Source of the DNA: Xanthostigma xanthostigma
Taxonomy: Eukaryota; Arthropoda; Insecta; Raphidioptera; Raphidiidae
Direction of reading: 5' to 3'
Assembly (NCBI GenBank): GCA_963575645.1
Contig: OY754475.1
Coordinates: 1,116,001 to 1,180,000, forward strand
DNA length: 64,000 bases
Within the stretch, counting starts at the first letter, position 1, and each line of letters begins with the position of its first letter. This document shows, piece after piece, positions 1 to 10,326 of this stretch. The translations under genes were made by a program, and so were the position numbers. The notes beneath the pieces are model-generated. The model was given only the letters and a program-made list of their open reading frames with translations. It made no database searches and was not told the origin of the DNA.

Positions 1-838
1 AACGCGTGGCTTCACTCGCGTTAATGTCGGTTTTGACCGTAATCCGACTGTGGCCGGATTAAAAACTGCCCTAATACTTCAAATTTCTGTTTTTTTGAAG
101 TGAAAATTATCTTTTCGATATTATATATTATTCAATTATGTTTCTTATTTTATTGCTTTTTTTTTCTTTCTTTTATATATATAGTTTGTAAAGCACAGTG
201 CTCAACTGTATTATAATTATTGTATAATTGAGAGCAGGCTTGTTACTGGACACTCATTGTCTGTTAGCCTGCCAGATTTACAAATAAAATAAAAGAAAAA
301 ATAAAATAGACAGACAGCCAGAAATTCTAAAGGAATACGTTTCCGCTCCAAAAATAAGCTTATTGTTTGTTACTTCGTAAAACCAAATTCGCTGGACCGA
401 TTTTCATAATCGAGGCGTTATTCAATCCGCTTTAAGAGTGTATTTTTTCAAGTTCAGTCGCCGAAACATTCTCAGCCTACTGTGTCACAGTTTTATAGTA
501 GAATTACTACTACTTTATATACAGCGGCTTTCAACTGTTTGCACACCGGTTTAAACAAGAGACGAACGACCGATTTTCATTGTTGAATCTTAACAATCGT
601 GATTGTCCTTTGTTTGCCAGACGATTATTACTATGTATTTAGCATAGATATAGGTACAATATTACGGAGAAAAATGTATTCTGACGTTAAATCTCTTCGG
701 CTTTGTCTGAAAATATCGGAAACACTCGACTCGCGCCGGATTATAGACGAGATTTTTTGTGAACTCTTTTTTCGCTTGCACAGAATGCGTTGCCTCTTCC
801 AAAAGTCTACGACTAGCGGAGGAATTTGCCAAAATTTA
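1..838. other. Anonymous AT-rich sequence
   Basis: No repeat family or credible coding frame is recognised here. There are A/T homopolymer tracts around 150-180 and an A-rich stretch near 285-310. A 98-codon frame at 599-895 has no recognisable domain and runs into a MITE copy. Confidence 0.6.
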
Positions 839-1108
839 AACTTGAGCTTGTACAGTCTGTTGAATAACTACAAACTCGCAACTAAACAAAACTAAAATAA
901 CTATAACAACTTGACAATAGCGTACTCGACTGTACTTTAAAGCAGGAAAGCGACAAGTGACAAAGGCAACGAGCGATCACGGCCAATCACCGACGAGCGC
1001 ACGTTCCGTGCAGGTAGCTGGGAGGTGGTGGGAGTATTAACGGCTCTAAAATGTGCCTTTGCGACGCTGTTTGTGACTAACTTCCGAACCTTTTAGATAC
1101 GGTGGACA
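839..1108 (+). mobile_element. MITE F, copy 1 (left end lost)
   Basis: About 260 bp closely match the interior and right end of the element at 34190-34514, including the shared block from GCTTGTACAGTCTGTTGA through GAGCGATCACGGCCAATCAC to the subterminal CTTCCGAACCTTTTAGAT. The left inverted repeat present in copy 2 is missing, and the right one stops being alignable after about 1105. This is a decayed, non-autonomous DNA element. A short reading frame shared with copy 2 simply reflects the repeat. Confidence 0.7.
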
Positions 1109-1121
1109 CAGGGGTGTCCAC
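1102..1121. repeat. Short perfect hairpin
   Basis: GTGGACAC (1102-1109) is the exact reverse complement of GTGTCCAC (1114-1121), with a 4-nt loop. It lies just past the end of MITE F copy 1. No function is evident. Confidence 0.6.
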
Positions 1122-1653
1122 TGTCCACGGCTGATATAAATAGACAGCTACGTCTGCACGATCTGAGCGCAATATTATAACAATTTAATCTGCGGGGCCG
1201 TATAGAATTTGGTCTATGAAAAGCGGTTGCTACGAGACGACATAATATTATTCGGTAAGGACTCGGGAGTCCCCGCCTTGACCGTTTAGAAGAATGGCTG
1301 TACACAGTGTGTATGAACACCTGCTTTTGGTCGAATGAATTTACACCCAGATGAGCGCACGCTCTCTCTGTGTGGCAAAAGCTCATAAGCTTTCATAACT
1401 GCGTCGACATAAATAGAAACAGTTGGATCGACGTGTTTGCAAAACGGCCGTCGAAACAATTCGCTCCGCTGGAATTTATTATATTTGTTCGGCTTCAGGG
1501 TTTCACGTTCTATAGTTTTAAGCATTTGGAAAAGTCTTGTTTAAAAATGGCCTCTCGAAGTATCACAAAGACGCGATCTCCTTTGAAATAGTCGAGTTTC
1601 ATTAAATTTTCAGTCTATTATGACAATTTCACTTGTGTGACAAACTTCACTAC
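1122..1653. other. Anonymous sequence between two MITEs
   Basis: Three overlapping small frames on both strands (61-97 codons) occur here, but none has a recognisable motif and they conflict with one another. No repeat relation to the rest of the window was seen. Confidence 0.5.
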
Positions 1654-1657
1654 TTAA

Positions 1658-2348
1658 GGAGGTTGATCCGTTACAGTCCCAATCAAAAGTAAGTTGAATT
1701 CTAAATGGGAACTTTTCCATAATATAAATTTTTACAAAAGGTTATAAGTCGATGATACCAATAAATTATTGTCATAAAGGCATAAATAATTTTTTTTTTA
1801 ATATTAATTAATTATTTCTAACTTTTGAATTTTTTGTACAAAGTTAGGTTAAAAAAAATAAATTTATGTAAATATCTGTATTTTACATATTTTTTGCAGT
1901 AAATAATTAAAAAATGAAATTAGAAGTAATAAAAATTAAAATTAAATCATTAAAAATTTGATAATTCAGTTAAAATTGTTAAAATTGTCAAGAATAAAAG
2001 TCCTTAATCGAAAAGTGCTAATGTTTAATATTTTTTTTATTGATTAAAAGTCTCCTAATTAAATTGTAAAAAATATTAAAATATGCGTAAGACATCGATG
2101 CTTTACATAGTTAGTTTTCGGAACTGCTGACATTATTTGGTTATTTGTAAAAAATTAAAATGAACAGTTTGCATGCTAGGTTGACATATTTTCCATAAGA
2201 CTACATGTAAAAGTTTTTTTTAATTTTTAACTTCATAAATCTCCTAATGATTTTGGATTTTTTACAGAAAATTTTGTCATAAAAAAATCTATTAAAAAAA
2301 CTTTATTTCAGATTTTTTTCATTATCTTCGTAAAACGGCTCAACCTCC
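1658..2348 (+). mobile_element. TTAA-flanked element C, copy 1
   Basis: The 691-bp element is bounded by TTAA at 1654-1657 and 2349-2352. The ends are inverted: GGAGGTTGATCCGTTAC on the left and, read from the other strand, GGAGGTTGAGCCGTTTTAC on the right. The interior is extremely AT-rich and has no coding frame. Two inverted copies lie at 46952-47659 and 56277-56968. TTAA is the target of piggyBac-type transposases, but the termini do not start with the usual CCC/CAC, so superfamily assignment is tentative. Confidence 0.75.
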
Positions 2349-2352
2349 TTAA

Positions 2353-2945
2353 GTGAACATAAATACACAGACACAATAGGTTACTATAGTTGTTAACATT
2401 AAATAACTACTTCATTACAGCACGTGTGCGCAATGGAGCACTTTACGTGTCTTAACGTAAAGCTTTGTAGGCCGTAGCATATATCTCGAACGGAATGATA
2501 TTATGACACGCGGGACTGTTAAAACACATAACTTCCGTACGAAAAAAAAAACTGAGTTACTATCAAGTCGCGCCTAAAGAAGTTTAACTTCCAAAAATAA
2601 AATTATAAAACGTGAACTGATGTAAGAAATTAGATTCGGTATCTGTGAATTATTGTGTTATAAAATCGAAGAAGCGAAAATCGATAGAAAGCTTGCTATC
2701 CAAGGTCGCGCACAGAACGGAGATGCACATTGTTGTTCAAAGCTCCGTTAAAGCCTAAGCTAGTTTTTTATTTTTTGTAAAAGTAAATTTTATCGGCCGA
2801 TTTTTGCAGCGGCACGCGCATAGACGCGACTATAATATACAGTTGCAATACTGTTTATCGTGTATTTAAAGCTCCCTATGATAATACACTGCGGAGTAAA
2901 GTTATTGCCTTAACCTCAAAAAAACATTTACAATGTAAACTTGAA
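2353..2945. other. Anonymous AT-rich sequence
   Basis: No repeat or gene is recognised. There is no long reading frame. Confidence 0.5.
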
Positions 2946-3340
2946 GTTCGTGACGGCAACAAAAATAACTGACGTCATGTTCCGAGAGTGTAGTAAGAAT
3001 TAAATTAATAAAACGAACTCATCGATAACGAAAAATAAAATCGTTGTTTTATAAAAAGCGTCTATTATTTTGTATTGTCGATCGATCACTTTGTTCTATT
3101 AATTTTGTTCTTACTACACTCTCGAAACGTGACGTCAGTTATTTTTGTCGCATTCGCGTGTTCGGCCCGAATGTAATTCTCATCGATAACGAAAAATAAA
3201 ATCGTTGTTTTATAAAAAGCGTCTATTGTTTTGTGTTGTCGATCGATCACTTTGTTCTGTTGATTTTGTTCTTACTACACTCTCGAAACGTGACGTCAGT
3301 TATTTTTGTCGCATTCGCGTGTTCCGCCCGAATGTAATTC
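2946..3340. mobile_element. MITE/foldback element E with duplicated right arm
   Basis: The left arm (about 2951-3010) carries CAAAAATAACTGACGTCA followed by CGAGAGTGTAGTAAGAA. Its reverse complement (TTCTTACTACACTCTCG ... TGACGTCAGTTATTTTTG) appears twice on the right, at about 3107-3150 and 3268-3310. The right half is a direct tandem duplication with a 161-bp period: 3018-3178 and 3179-3339. A 92-codon frame across the second unit is not credible as a gene. The simplest reading is a foldback MITE whose loop plus right arm was duplicated. Confidence 0.7.
3018..3339. repeat. Tandem duplication, 2 x 161 bp
   Basis: Unit 1 starts CTCATCGATAACGAAAAATA at 3018 and unit 2 repeats it at 3179. The two units differ by only a few substitutions (for example ATTATTTTGTATTG versus ATTGTTTTGTGTTG), so the duplication is relatively young. 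Confidence 0.85.
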
Positions 3341-4446
3341 GTTTCAACGCGGGAATTAAAAATAAGACGTGTGAACATTTTTTTAAGCATATATTCAATA
3401 AATTTTCCATACACTGCTCTATCATGCTTAGGCAGCTTAAACCCGATCTGTTTGTCAACTTTAACACTCTCTATGTTACTTGAAAAGTTAACGCAGCAAA
3501 ATATAGACTAAATCCGGACCTGACAACGTATTTAAAAATTAAAAAAAAAAAACATGTTAGTCGGATCGAGTGTTTCACGCGTTATAAGCGTACAAACTGA
3601 CTGGCAGACGGGTTGCGTTTTATAATGAATTTATTTGAAATTGTGTAATGATTTAAATATTTATTTTGTAATTATTCAAAATAAATTTGACCAGTAGTGT
3701 ATATTATTGCGGAGTTCTTCAACAAAACCAATCTGTTCTTCAGAACACAATTGAAATACTTTCTACTGAAGTTTATAACGCAAAGGCTTTGTGAACTGGA
3801 TACTGCTTTACCAGTATGGAGGGTAAAAGGCAAGAATTTGTTAAGTAAAACAGTTGCTTGCCCAGACGATTGTTTTTTTAATCTCTGTACGTACAGCGCT
3901 GTATATTTTATTATAAAATTTTGAACAAGATTTCTGCTATTAAAAATATATTCGTTCGATTAAAATTATGGGATTGCAGACGACTTTGGTCAGTTATCAA
4001 CATTCTTTATGTTTATTTCAAACATCGTATTTGAACCTAAATTTATACACGTATTTTGGGAATACTGGGACCTGTCTTTTTTATTATTATGAAGCACATT
4101 GTGTGCCTGGACCCTTGATGTGTACAGAAAACAGTGCATGGTCGCAACATCGAAAGCTCAATCGAGCGTGTTCTTATACACTCACAAAGACTGCAGCTTT
4201 TAAAATGCTGAATGTAAAAACAGAATTAATTTTTTAAGAGTCCGGCTTTGATTAAATCTCCTGCTTTGAAACGCAGCTTTTAAAGTCTTCATAATATTCT
4301 AGTTCATTTTATTGGTCCGCCGGGGGTTATTTCTTTATACCTGAAAGACGATTTATCAAATCTGTTTCAGGAATTATTTTTTTATTAATTAAACTAACAC
4401 ACAGATTAAATTCATGTAAAATCCAGCTTCTTTTTAGATGTGTTAA
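3341..4446. other. Anonymous AT-rich sequence
   Basis: Reading frames of 75 and 89 codons (3697-3924 and 3968-4237) have no recognisable motif and the composition of non-coding DNA. No repeat match within the window was found. Confidence 0.5.
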
Positions 4447-4868
4447 AAAAATTGGTTGTCTGTAAAGTCGGTTTACGGACGATAGTTTTACGTGATAACG
4501 TATTCCGCTCGAATATCATATTTAATAATACATTACCTAACTTTTAGTAGCTGTCAAACTATATTTTTACCGACTAATAATTTGATCAACCAAAGCAAAA
4601 TACATATTTTTAAGCAATTATAAAAGACATTTAAAAGAATGTATATAATATATTATATATTTGTTAACAAACCGTATAATTTATCTGGCCATCTGTCAGA
4701 TGTAGCTTTCGCTGGAACAGCCGAAAAAAATGTTGAACGCACACTTCTCTCTGACGTCACGCGAGAAGAGAGAGACTATCGCTTATATCGCGCTCTCGCT
4801 TGCGGAACGTTACTCTTTTTCGTGCGTGCAGCCGGTGTTTCATCAATTTATAAGACGTTATCACGTCA
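4447..4868 (-). mobile_element. Helentron-like element A, copy 1
   Basis: On the minus strand the element starts TTTTGACGTGATAACG and ends with the subterminal partner CGTTATCACGTAAAAC, then a hairpin (4458-4480: GTCTGTAAA, loop GTCGG, TTTACGGAC) and AACCAATTTTT. This asymmetric arrangement is the hallmark of Helentrons and HINEs such as DINE-1. The interior (CTCGAATATCATATTTAATA... to GGAACAGCCGAAAAAAATG) is shared with copy 6. The 94- and 104-codon frames that start here recur in other copies and belong to the repeat. No Rep/helicase coding capacity is present. Confidence 0.7.
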
Positions 4869-6467
4869 AAAACATTGTTATATCTTTCACTCTGTTTGTG
4901 TCAAAAATAAACATGGAGGCTAGTGAACAGCTGATTTATTTTAGGTTATGTTTATCCGCAAGCAGTAACGTCAAAGTAATTTTGAAAAAACTTAGACGCT
5001 CCTTTGTAGATAACTTAAGACTGTTGTTGATTTGTTGGTGCTAAATTTTCAAACATCTTTGTATAAAAGAAGGAAACTTCTTGCGTTTCTAGAATTTTTG
5101 ACGGACAAAAGCCATAGCTAAAAATAAATCTAGTTATTGGAAGTGAATAGATAGAGTGAAAACGGGGAGACTTGCGATCGGAAGTGACGCTTGAATTACC
5201 ACCGCCGTCGCGGCGTCCTCAAGACACGTGTCTGATTGAGGTGCTCTAAAACCCAACCCGGTGTGCGTAAATATCATTAGACAACCTTTAAAACTATGAC
5301 AATAGACAACGACGTGATCCCCAAGTGATTTGACTCACCTTAGAGATGTTTTTGTTTGAATAGAGGTGTATTGTAGACATAGTCGCCATTTATTAAAAAT
5401 ACTGAAAATATATTTCAGTAGAGCTTGTATAAAACCATCTAAGGTTAGCAGAATAACTGCAGGTGTAACATTAATTATTTTTAAACCAATTTATTGTTGA
5501 AGTTATACTTCTTTTGGCGCACTATGTAAAAATGAGAGTGATTTAAAAAAATAAAAAAAAAATACGATGTAAGATAAAAGTTAGCAGGATCGGGTTGCTT
5601 GCTAAACTTTACGCTTGACAGATTTTGTTAAATATTTAAGCACGCATTTACAAAAAAATTGGTGATGCAGCTATTGAAATTGAAAAAAGTAAATGTGTTT
5701 TAATGTACATTAGAGACATAATCATTTGCAATTTAAAAAAAAAAACGAAATCATTTGACCCTTAAACGTCTTCAAATTATGGTTGGTTTTTATTTTGAAA
5801 CAAATAACAGTAAATCATTGTCTTTAACATTTGATCTTTAATTTCTCTCTTCGTTAAAAATATAAACTGTAAGTATGCATTATTTTCTCCGTTGTATAAG
5901 TTTTGTTTTTGTCAATAAATAAAGTTCTTTTCTAAGAGAACGGTCACAGATCATCGCTTTGGTTTTTCTCCCGAGAGAAAATTCAATTACAACTTATAAA
6001 TCAGTCGCGCGCAGTAAAAATAGAAATGGCAGTCATTTGTTTCAACAAAAACAAATGGTTAAAGTCTTAGCACAGATCAGAGACAGCCGCGCTCGAACGA
6101 AAACTGTCAAATTAAGTATTTCAGTAGGCCGTGACGCGAAACAAAAGCTTCACACACTAATTGTTGTCATTGTAGCGTCGCTGCACCGACGGCGACGCAT
6201 GCAGCACGTGTCGCGACGCTCGACACGACTCAAAGAACTCACTTAGGCTGCTTTCGTTAAATTGGCACCTAAGGGCAACAACTAACATGTAACACGCGCA
6301 GTGAACGCTCGAGTTTCAAATGTTTAAAAACGATTCGTGTATGTTTTTGTTATAGATTATTTACTTTTCGTTTAGTCTGCTGTATTCGACTGTTTCGTTG
6401 AGACGCTTTTGTTTTTTTTTCTTGTTCAGGCAATTGGGTTTTGACGTTCTACACCTAATAATCAAAA
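4869..6467. other. Anonymous sequence
   Basis: Mostly AT-rich, with two short GC-richer patches (about 5180-5270 and 6060-6250). The second contains GTCGCTGCACCGACGGCGAC and a 95-codon Arg/Lys/Ser-rich frame (5959-6246) without recognisable domains. No repeat match was found. Confidence 0.45.
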
Positions 6468-6971
6468 CTAGTGTGACCTGTGCGAGTTATTCGCACTAAA
6501 TAAGTATAATAATTATCACTTTACAAAATTATTTTTTAAATATGATTACAGGTATTCAATTCGTTTCTAATTTTGCACACTGCTTATAACGTTCTTCTTT
6601 TTGTTGTATTACAATATGAAGCTCAGATGACAGATCGAAGAAATATTTTACTAAAATTGTCATATTATAGAGGCGCAAGTAGCAAAAGCGTTGAGCTAAG
6701 TCGTCAGATGGCATCATGCAGTATTGCTGTGACGTTGTTCAGCGTTGCTCGCTGTTTCAAAATTAAAGCCGTCGTCAGATAGCAGACGTTGTTCAGCGTT
6801 GCTGTTAATTAATTAATTTACAAAAACAAAAGCAATAATAATTTTTTTAGTTGTCGATGTCAGTAGAGCAAGCAATTATCTGTAAAATGATATATAATAA
6901 TTTATCTGGAGAAATTGTGTGGTTTTTTCTAAAAAGGGAGGCAAGCATCTTAACCTTAACGTATTAATATA

Positions 6972-7454
6972 CAGTGTAACCTCTTTATAACGTCGTTCGT
7001 TATAACGAAAAACTCCCTATAACGTAAGAATTTTTACAATTTGGTTGGTTTACCTTAAAACCCATACATTAATACCCTCTTTATAGCGCAACAGCCATTC
7101 TCTATTACGAAGAAATATGTTCATATTTAGGCGTCAGCAAGTATTTGCAGACGTAAAGAGGACGATTCTGAACCATCACCAACTATTCAACAAGCACTTG
7201 ATGCCTCCAAACTTATTGAAAAATTCCCATGATTCCACCACATCCCAAGACATGCGTAAGATACTTAATAAAATACAAAACAAATATTGGCATAGCAAAA
7301 AACGTCAGGCAAAGTTAACAGACTATATGTGTTTGGAATAAATAAATTAGGTGAAATTTGGTTATTTTTCTTTCTTCCCTCCATATAACGAAAACTCTTT
7401 ATAACGAAAAAAAATTCCCGGTCTCTTGAGATTCGTTATAAAGAGGTTACACTG
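6972..7454 (+). mobile_element. pogo/Tigger-like deletion derivative
   Basis: The terminal inverted repeats start CAGTGTAACCTCTTTATAAC and are perfect for 21 bp. TA flanks both ends (6970-6971 and 7455-7456), as expected for Tc1/mariner/pogo integration. Further degenerate CGTTATAACGAAAA blocks lie inside both ends. The 225-nt reading frame inside (7117-7341) could be the tail of the transposase. At 483 bp the element has lost the catalytic domain. It sits inside the 5' end of Helitron copy 1 and is therefore younger than it. Confidence 0.85.
7117..7341 (+). pseudogene. Possible pogo/Tigger transposase C-terminal remnant
   Basis: The 74-codon frame lies wholly within the pogo-like element. 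Its end (SQDMRKILNKIQ, then KKRQAKLTDYM) resembles the acidic/basic tail of Tigger/jerky-type transposases, which commonly end in a KQ-x-K-I/L-T-D-F/Y segment. No DDE residues or CENP-B-type DNA-binding domain are present, so it cannot be active. The family match is from memory of the family, not from a search. An accidental frame is the alternative. Confidence 0.4.
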
Positions 7455-7461
7455 TATATGA

Positions 7462-7968
7462 TGACTCAAGTCTGTTGCCCCGTTTTCAACGATCAACAAC
7501 TGTACTACAAAATTAAGAAACGCATGTTGTAATTGCAATTTTTTTTCGTAATGAAAATCACAACGCGTCAATAAATTTAGAACGGACGATTAGATGTCAA
7601 GGTAGGCTGTGGGAGTGTCGAAGTTGGAGCACGGAACAGCGTTGTCAGTCGCTCACGGCACACGGCACAACAATGACGCGAATGTCCTTTGTTGTGTGAC
7701 GTCATGCCGGGAACAGACCGAGCGTAAGAGAGAGGTTATTAAGTCACGTGAATTGACCTGTGCGATTTTAATGAGGCGAGTTCGACTCCGGATCGAAGCA
7801 ATCGGTTTATCGAATCCTTGACACGATTTTATTTTTGTATATACTTCCAGTAGGTTTTTACGTCTAAAAAGAACTAAAATTATGGTGTCACAGTACAATA
7901 GATTATAGACGCTTGACAGTTAAGATCATAAACGTCCTATCAGGACGAGTGAATGGAAATATCAAAAA
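7462..7968. other. Anonymous sequence between two Helitrons
   Basis: The segment 7580-7830 is less AT-rich and includes TGACGTCA at 7697-7704. Overlapping frames of 70 and 81 codons on opposite strands have no recognisable motif. Confidence 0.45.
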
Positions 7969-8548
7969 CTAGAGTGACCTGTGCGAATTATTCGCACTAA
8001 ATAAGTATAATAATTATCACTTTACAAAATTATTTTTTAAATACGATTGCAGGTATTCAATTCGTTTCTAATTTTGCACACTGCTTATAACGTTCTTCTT
8101 TTTGTTGTATTACAATATGAAGCTCAGATGACAAATCGAAGAAATATTTTACTAAAATTGTCATATAGAGGCGCAAGTAGCAAAAGCGTTGAGCTAAGCC
8201 GCCAGATGGCATCATGCAGCATTGCTGTGACGTTCAGCGTTGCTCGCTGTTTCAAAATTAAATCCGTCAGATGGCAGTATGCAGTATTTACAATATGAAT
8301 GTCAGATGACAGATCGAAGTGTTGACGTTGTTTCAAAATTAAAGCCGTCAGATGGCAGACGTTGTTCAGCGTTGCTGTTAATTAATTAATTTACAAAAAC
8401 AAAAGCAATAATAAATTTTTTAGTTGTCGATGTCAGTAGAGCAAGCAATTATCTGTAAAATGATATATAATTTATGTGGAGAAATTGTGAGGTTTTTTTC
8501 TAAAAAGGGAGGCAAACATCTTTAACCTTAGCGTATTAATATATATGA
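7969..8548 (-). mobile_element. Non-autonomous Helitron B, copy 2
   Basis: This is an intact 580-bp copy. On the minus strand it begins A|TCATATATATTAATACG (8548 inward) and ends with GTGCGAATAATTCGCAC, an 8-nt spacer and CTAG|T (CTAG at 7969-7972). Its 5' end shows what the interrupted copy 1 looked like before the pogo insertion. Several GTCAGATGGCA repeats lie in the middle. No coding capacity for a Rep/helicase. Confidence 0.85.
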
Positions 8549-10326
8549 TTAATTTTCTGGGGCGCAAGTTACACCGCATGCACTGTACGTAGAATTCATT
8601 TGTTTAGAACAAGCATGTCTTCTGTTCTAACATTGATGAATGGAGGCCATTAATAGATACATAACCCAACTATTTGACGTCGTTTGACAAAGACACCCTT
8701 CTTAGATGGCACTCGCGCACCGTATATCTGTCTCACTTTACGAACGGTCCTGAGACGCGTTTTTGGACGTCGGGAATTTGTATACCATCTTATTGGAATA
8801 TTCTTAACGAGCTATTTATTTTAATAGATGTCTCTATCAAACGAGAATAAATCGGTACATCAAGTAATACTAATGTCTACAGATAAATACAGTATGTAAA
8901 TTGTAAACAGGCACGTGTACAGTGTGTTCTAAAAAAACTGTCCCCAATGGCCTTTCTCACGTGTTTTCAATGACGGATTAATTGTGCAATCTGATACTGC
9001 AGTACTAAGGGAATTTTAATCAAAATCGTTCGAGCAATTTTACAAAAAAGTTTTCCAGTTTTTTTACCGTTTTTTACGCTAATTTTCTCACGTTTTGCGG
9101 TCTTGTCTCGAGTTGAAAACCCGTCCTAAATTTGAGGATAAATAATCAATCGATTGGTTAGGGCTCCAGATGCGGCACAAACGTGGTCAAATCTCGGCAG
9201 GTATAGATAGAGATTTAAATAAAAAGAAAACGGAAAAAAATCTCCCTGCGCACGCCTATGGCATTCCTTGAACTTCGCGTTTCCAAGCCCCACCTGACTT
9301 GAAAACGTGCAAGGTTCAAGGAATGCTCGTACCAAATTTCGTTCAATTTAATGTCAAAAAGATTAGTTTTTTTCTGGGAAAGCGTGAGCTTTTGACACGT
9401 CGTTTTTGAACGCTCCGTATTACGTGTTTCATTTAAATCACATTTAAAATAATAATCTATTTCGAATCACATATTAACACTGTAGAAATAACCTATTAAC
9501 AGCACTGGCCGGTTAGCACGGTAAACACATTGATTTGTCATTTAGATAAATGCAGCACTGCATTCGGACTTGTTTCTCTACTCTTTGCTCGATAGGTCCG
9601 ACGATAACAGTTGACAGACGCTGTACTACGAAAGACAGTTGACATACGCACACACGAACAGTTGACAATCGCCGGACATTGAACAGTGCGTAGATAGAGA
9701 TGCGTGCGGTTGATAAAGGGTTGGAAAATAATTAAGTTTGAACGGACTATAAGGGACTCTATCCATAATGGATTGAAATTCAATAGATGTCCGATGGAAT
9801 GGCTAGATCAAAGGATACGCTGGACAACAGCAGTTCTCTAAAAGTCTCTCTCTTCTCACACTGTCTCTCTCTCTCTCATCTACATATAAGGGAATGGTCG
9901 ATTTGAAGAGAAATACTGTCACCATTTCCGGCCGCCGTTGTAACATGTACATGATGCTTTTTTGTTTCAAGCGATTCGTTCGCAGAGAGGCTGGAACGAA
10001 GCTCTTATTCAATAGTGAACTAAACGCGGTTGTAGACATTGAGATGCTTATAGAAATTAATCGTGAGAAATTGCGTTTGATGCAAATTTTAATTCTGTAA
10101 GTCGGCGCACGAAATAAAAAAGGTCTGCCCCCTTTAAGCGAAGTAGATTAGTGGGAAATGACCAAACTATTTAGCTCGCACCACTATTTACTCTAAGTAC
10201 ACATTTGATGATACAAACAAATTAGGGCGACTAGTTCTCGTCGTACATATTTAAACAAATGACTGTCTCCACCGATTGTTCTGTTTAAACAGTTGAATAC
10301 ACAGGGGTACAGTTGAAGAAAAAAAA
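8549..10326. other. Anonymous sequence
   Basis: Nothing is recognised with confidence. Three copies of ACAGTTGACA occur at 9607, 9635 and 9658, a CT microsatellite at about 9862-9877, and GACTTGAAAACGTGCAAG near 9297. Frames of 68-81 codons have no recognisable domains. Confidence 0.45.

Larger units (their letters stand above)
6468..7461 (-). mobile_element. Non-autonomous Helitron B, copy 1, split by a pogo element
   Basis: Read on the minus strand the Helitron begins A|TCATATATATTAATACG and ends with hairpin GTGCGAATAACTCGCAC followed 8 nt later by CTAG|T (CTAG at 6468-6471). These are the canonical Helitron features: 5' TC, a 3' hairpin, CTRR and insertion between A and T. The 5' end is interrupted by a 483-bp pogo-like element (6972-7454). 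Without it and its TA duplication the Helitron is about 509 bp. The interior has several GTCAGATGGCA motifs and no Rep/helicase frame. Confidence 0.85.

Noticed and set aside
45..75. GTGGCCGGATTAAAAACTGCCC as a hAT end
   Set aside because: Only the GCCGGATTAA core matches, and no partner end or target duplication was found.
4639..5044. Overlapping frames recurring in several places as if a small conserved gene
   Set aside because: The recurrence is explained by copies of repeat family A; the frames differ in length and end in different flanks.
6573..8298. Similar small frames at 6573, 8047 and 37697 (QYEAQMTDRRNILLKLSY)
   Set aside because: They lie inside Helitron B copies and are shifted or broken between copies, so they are non-coding repeat sequence.
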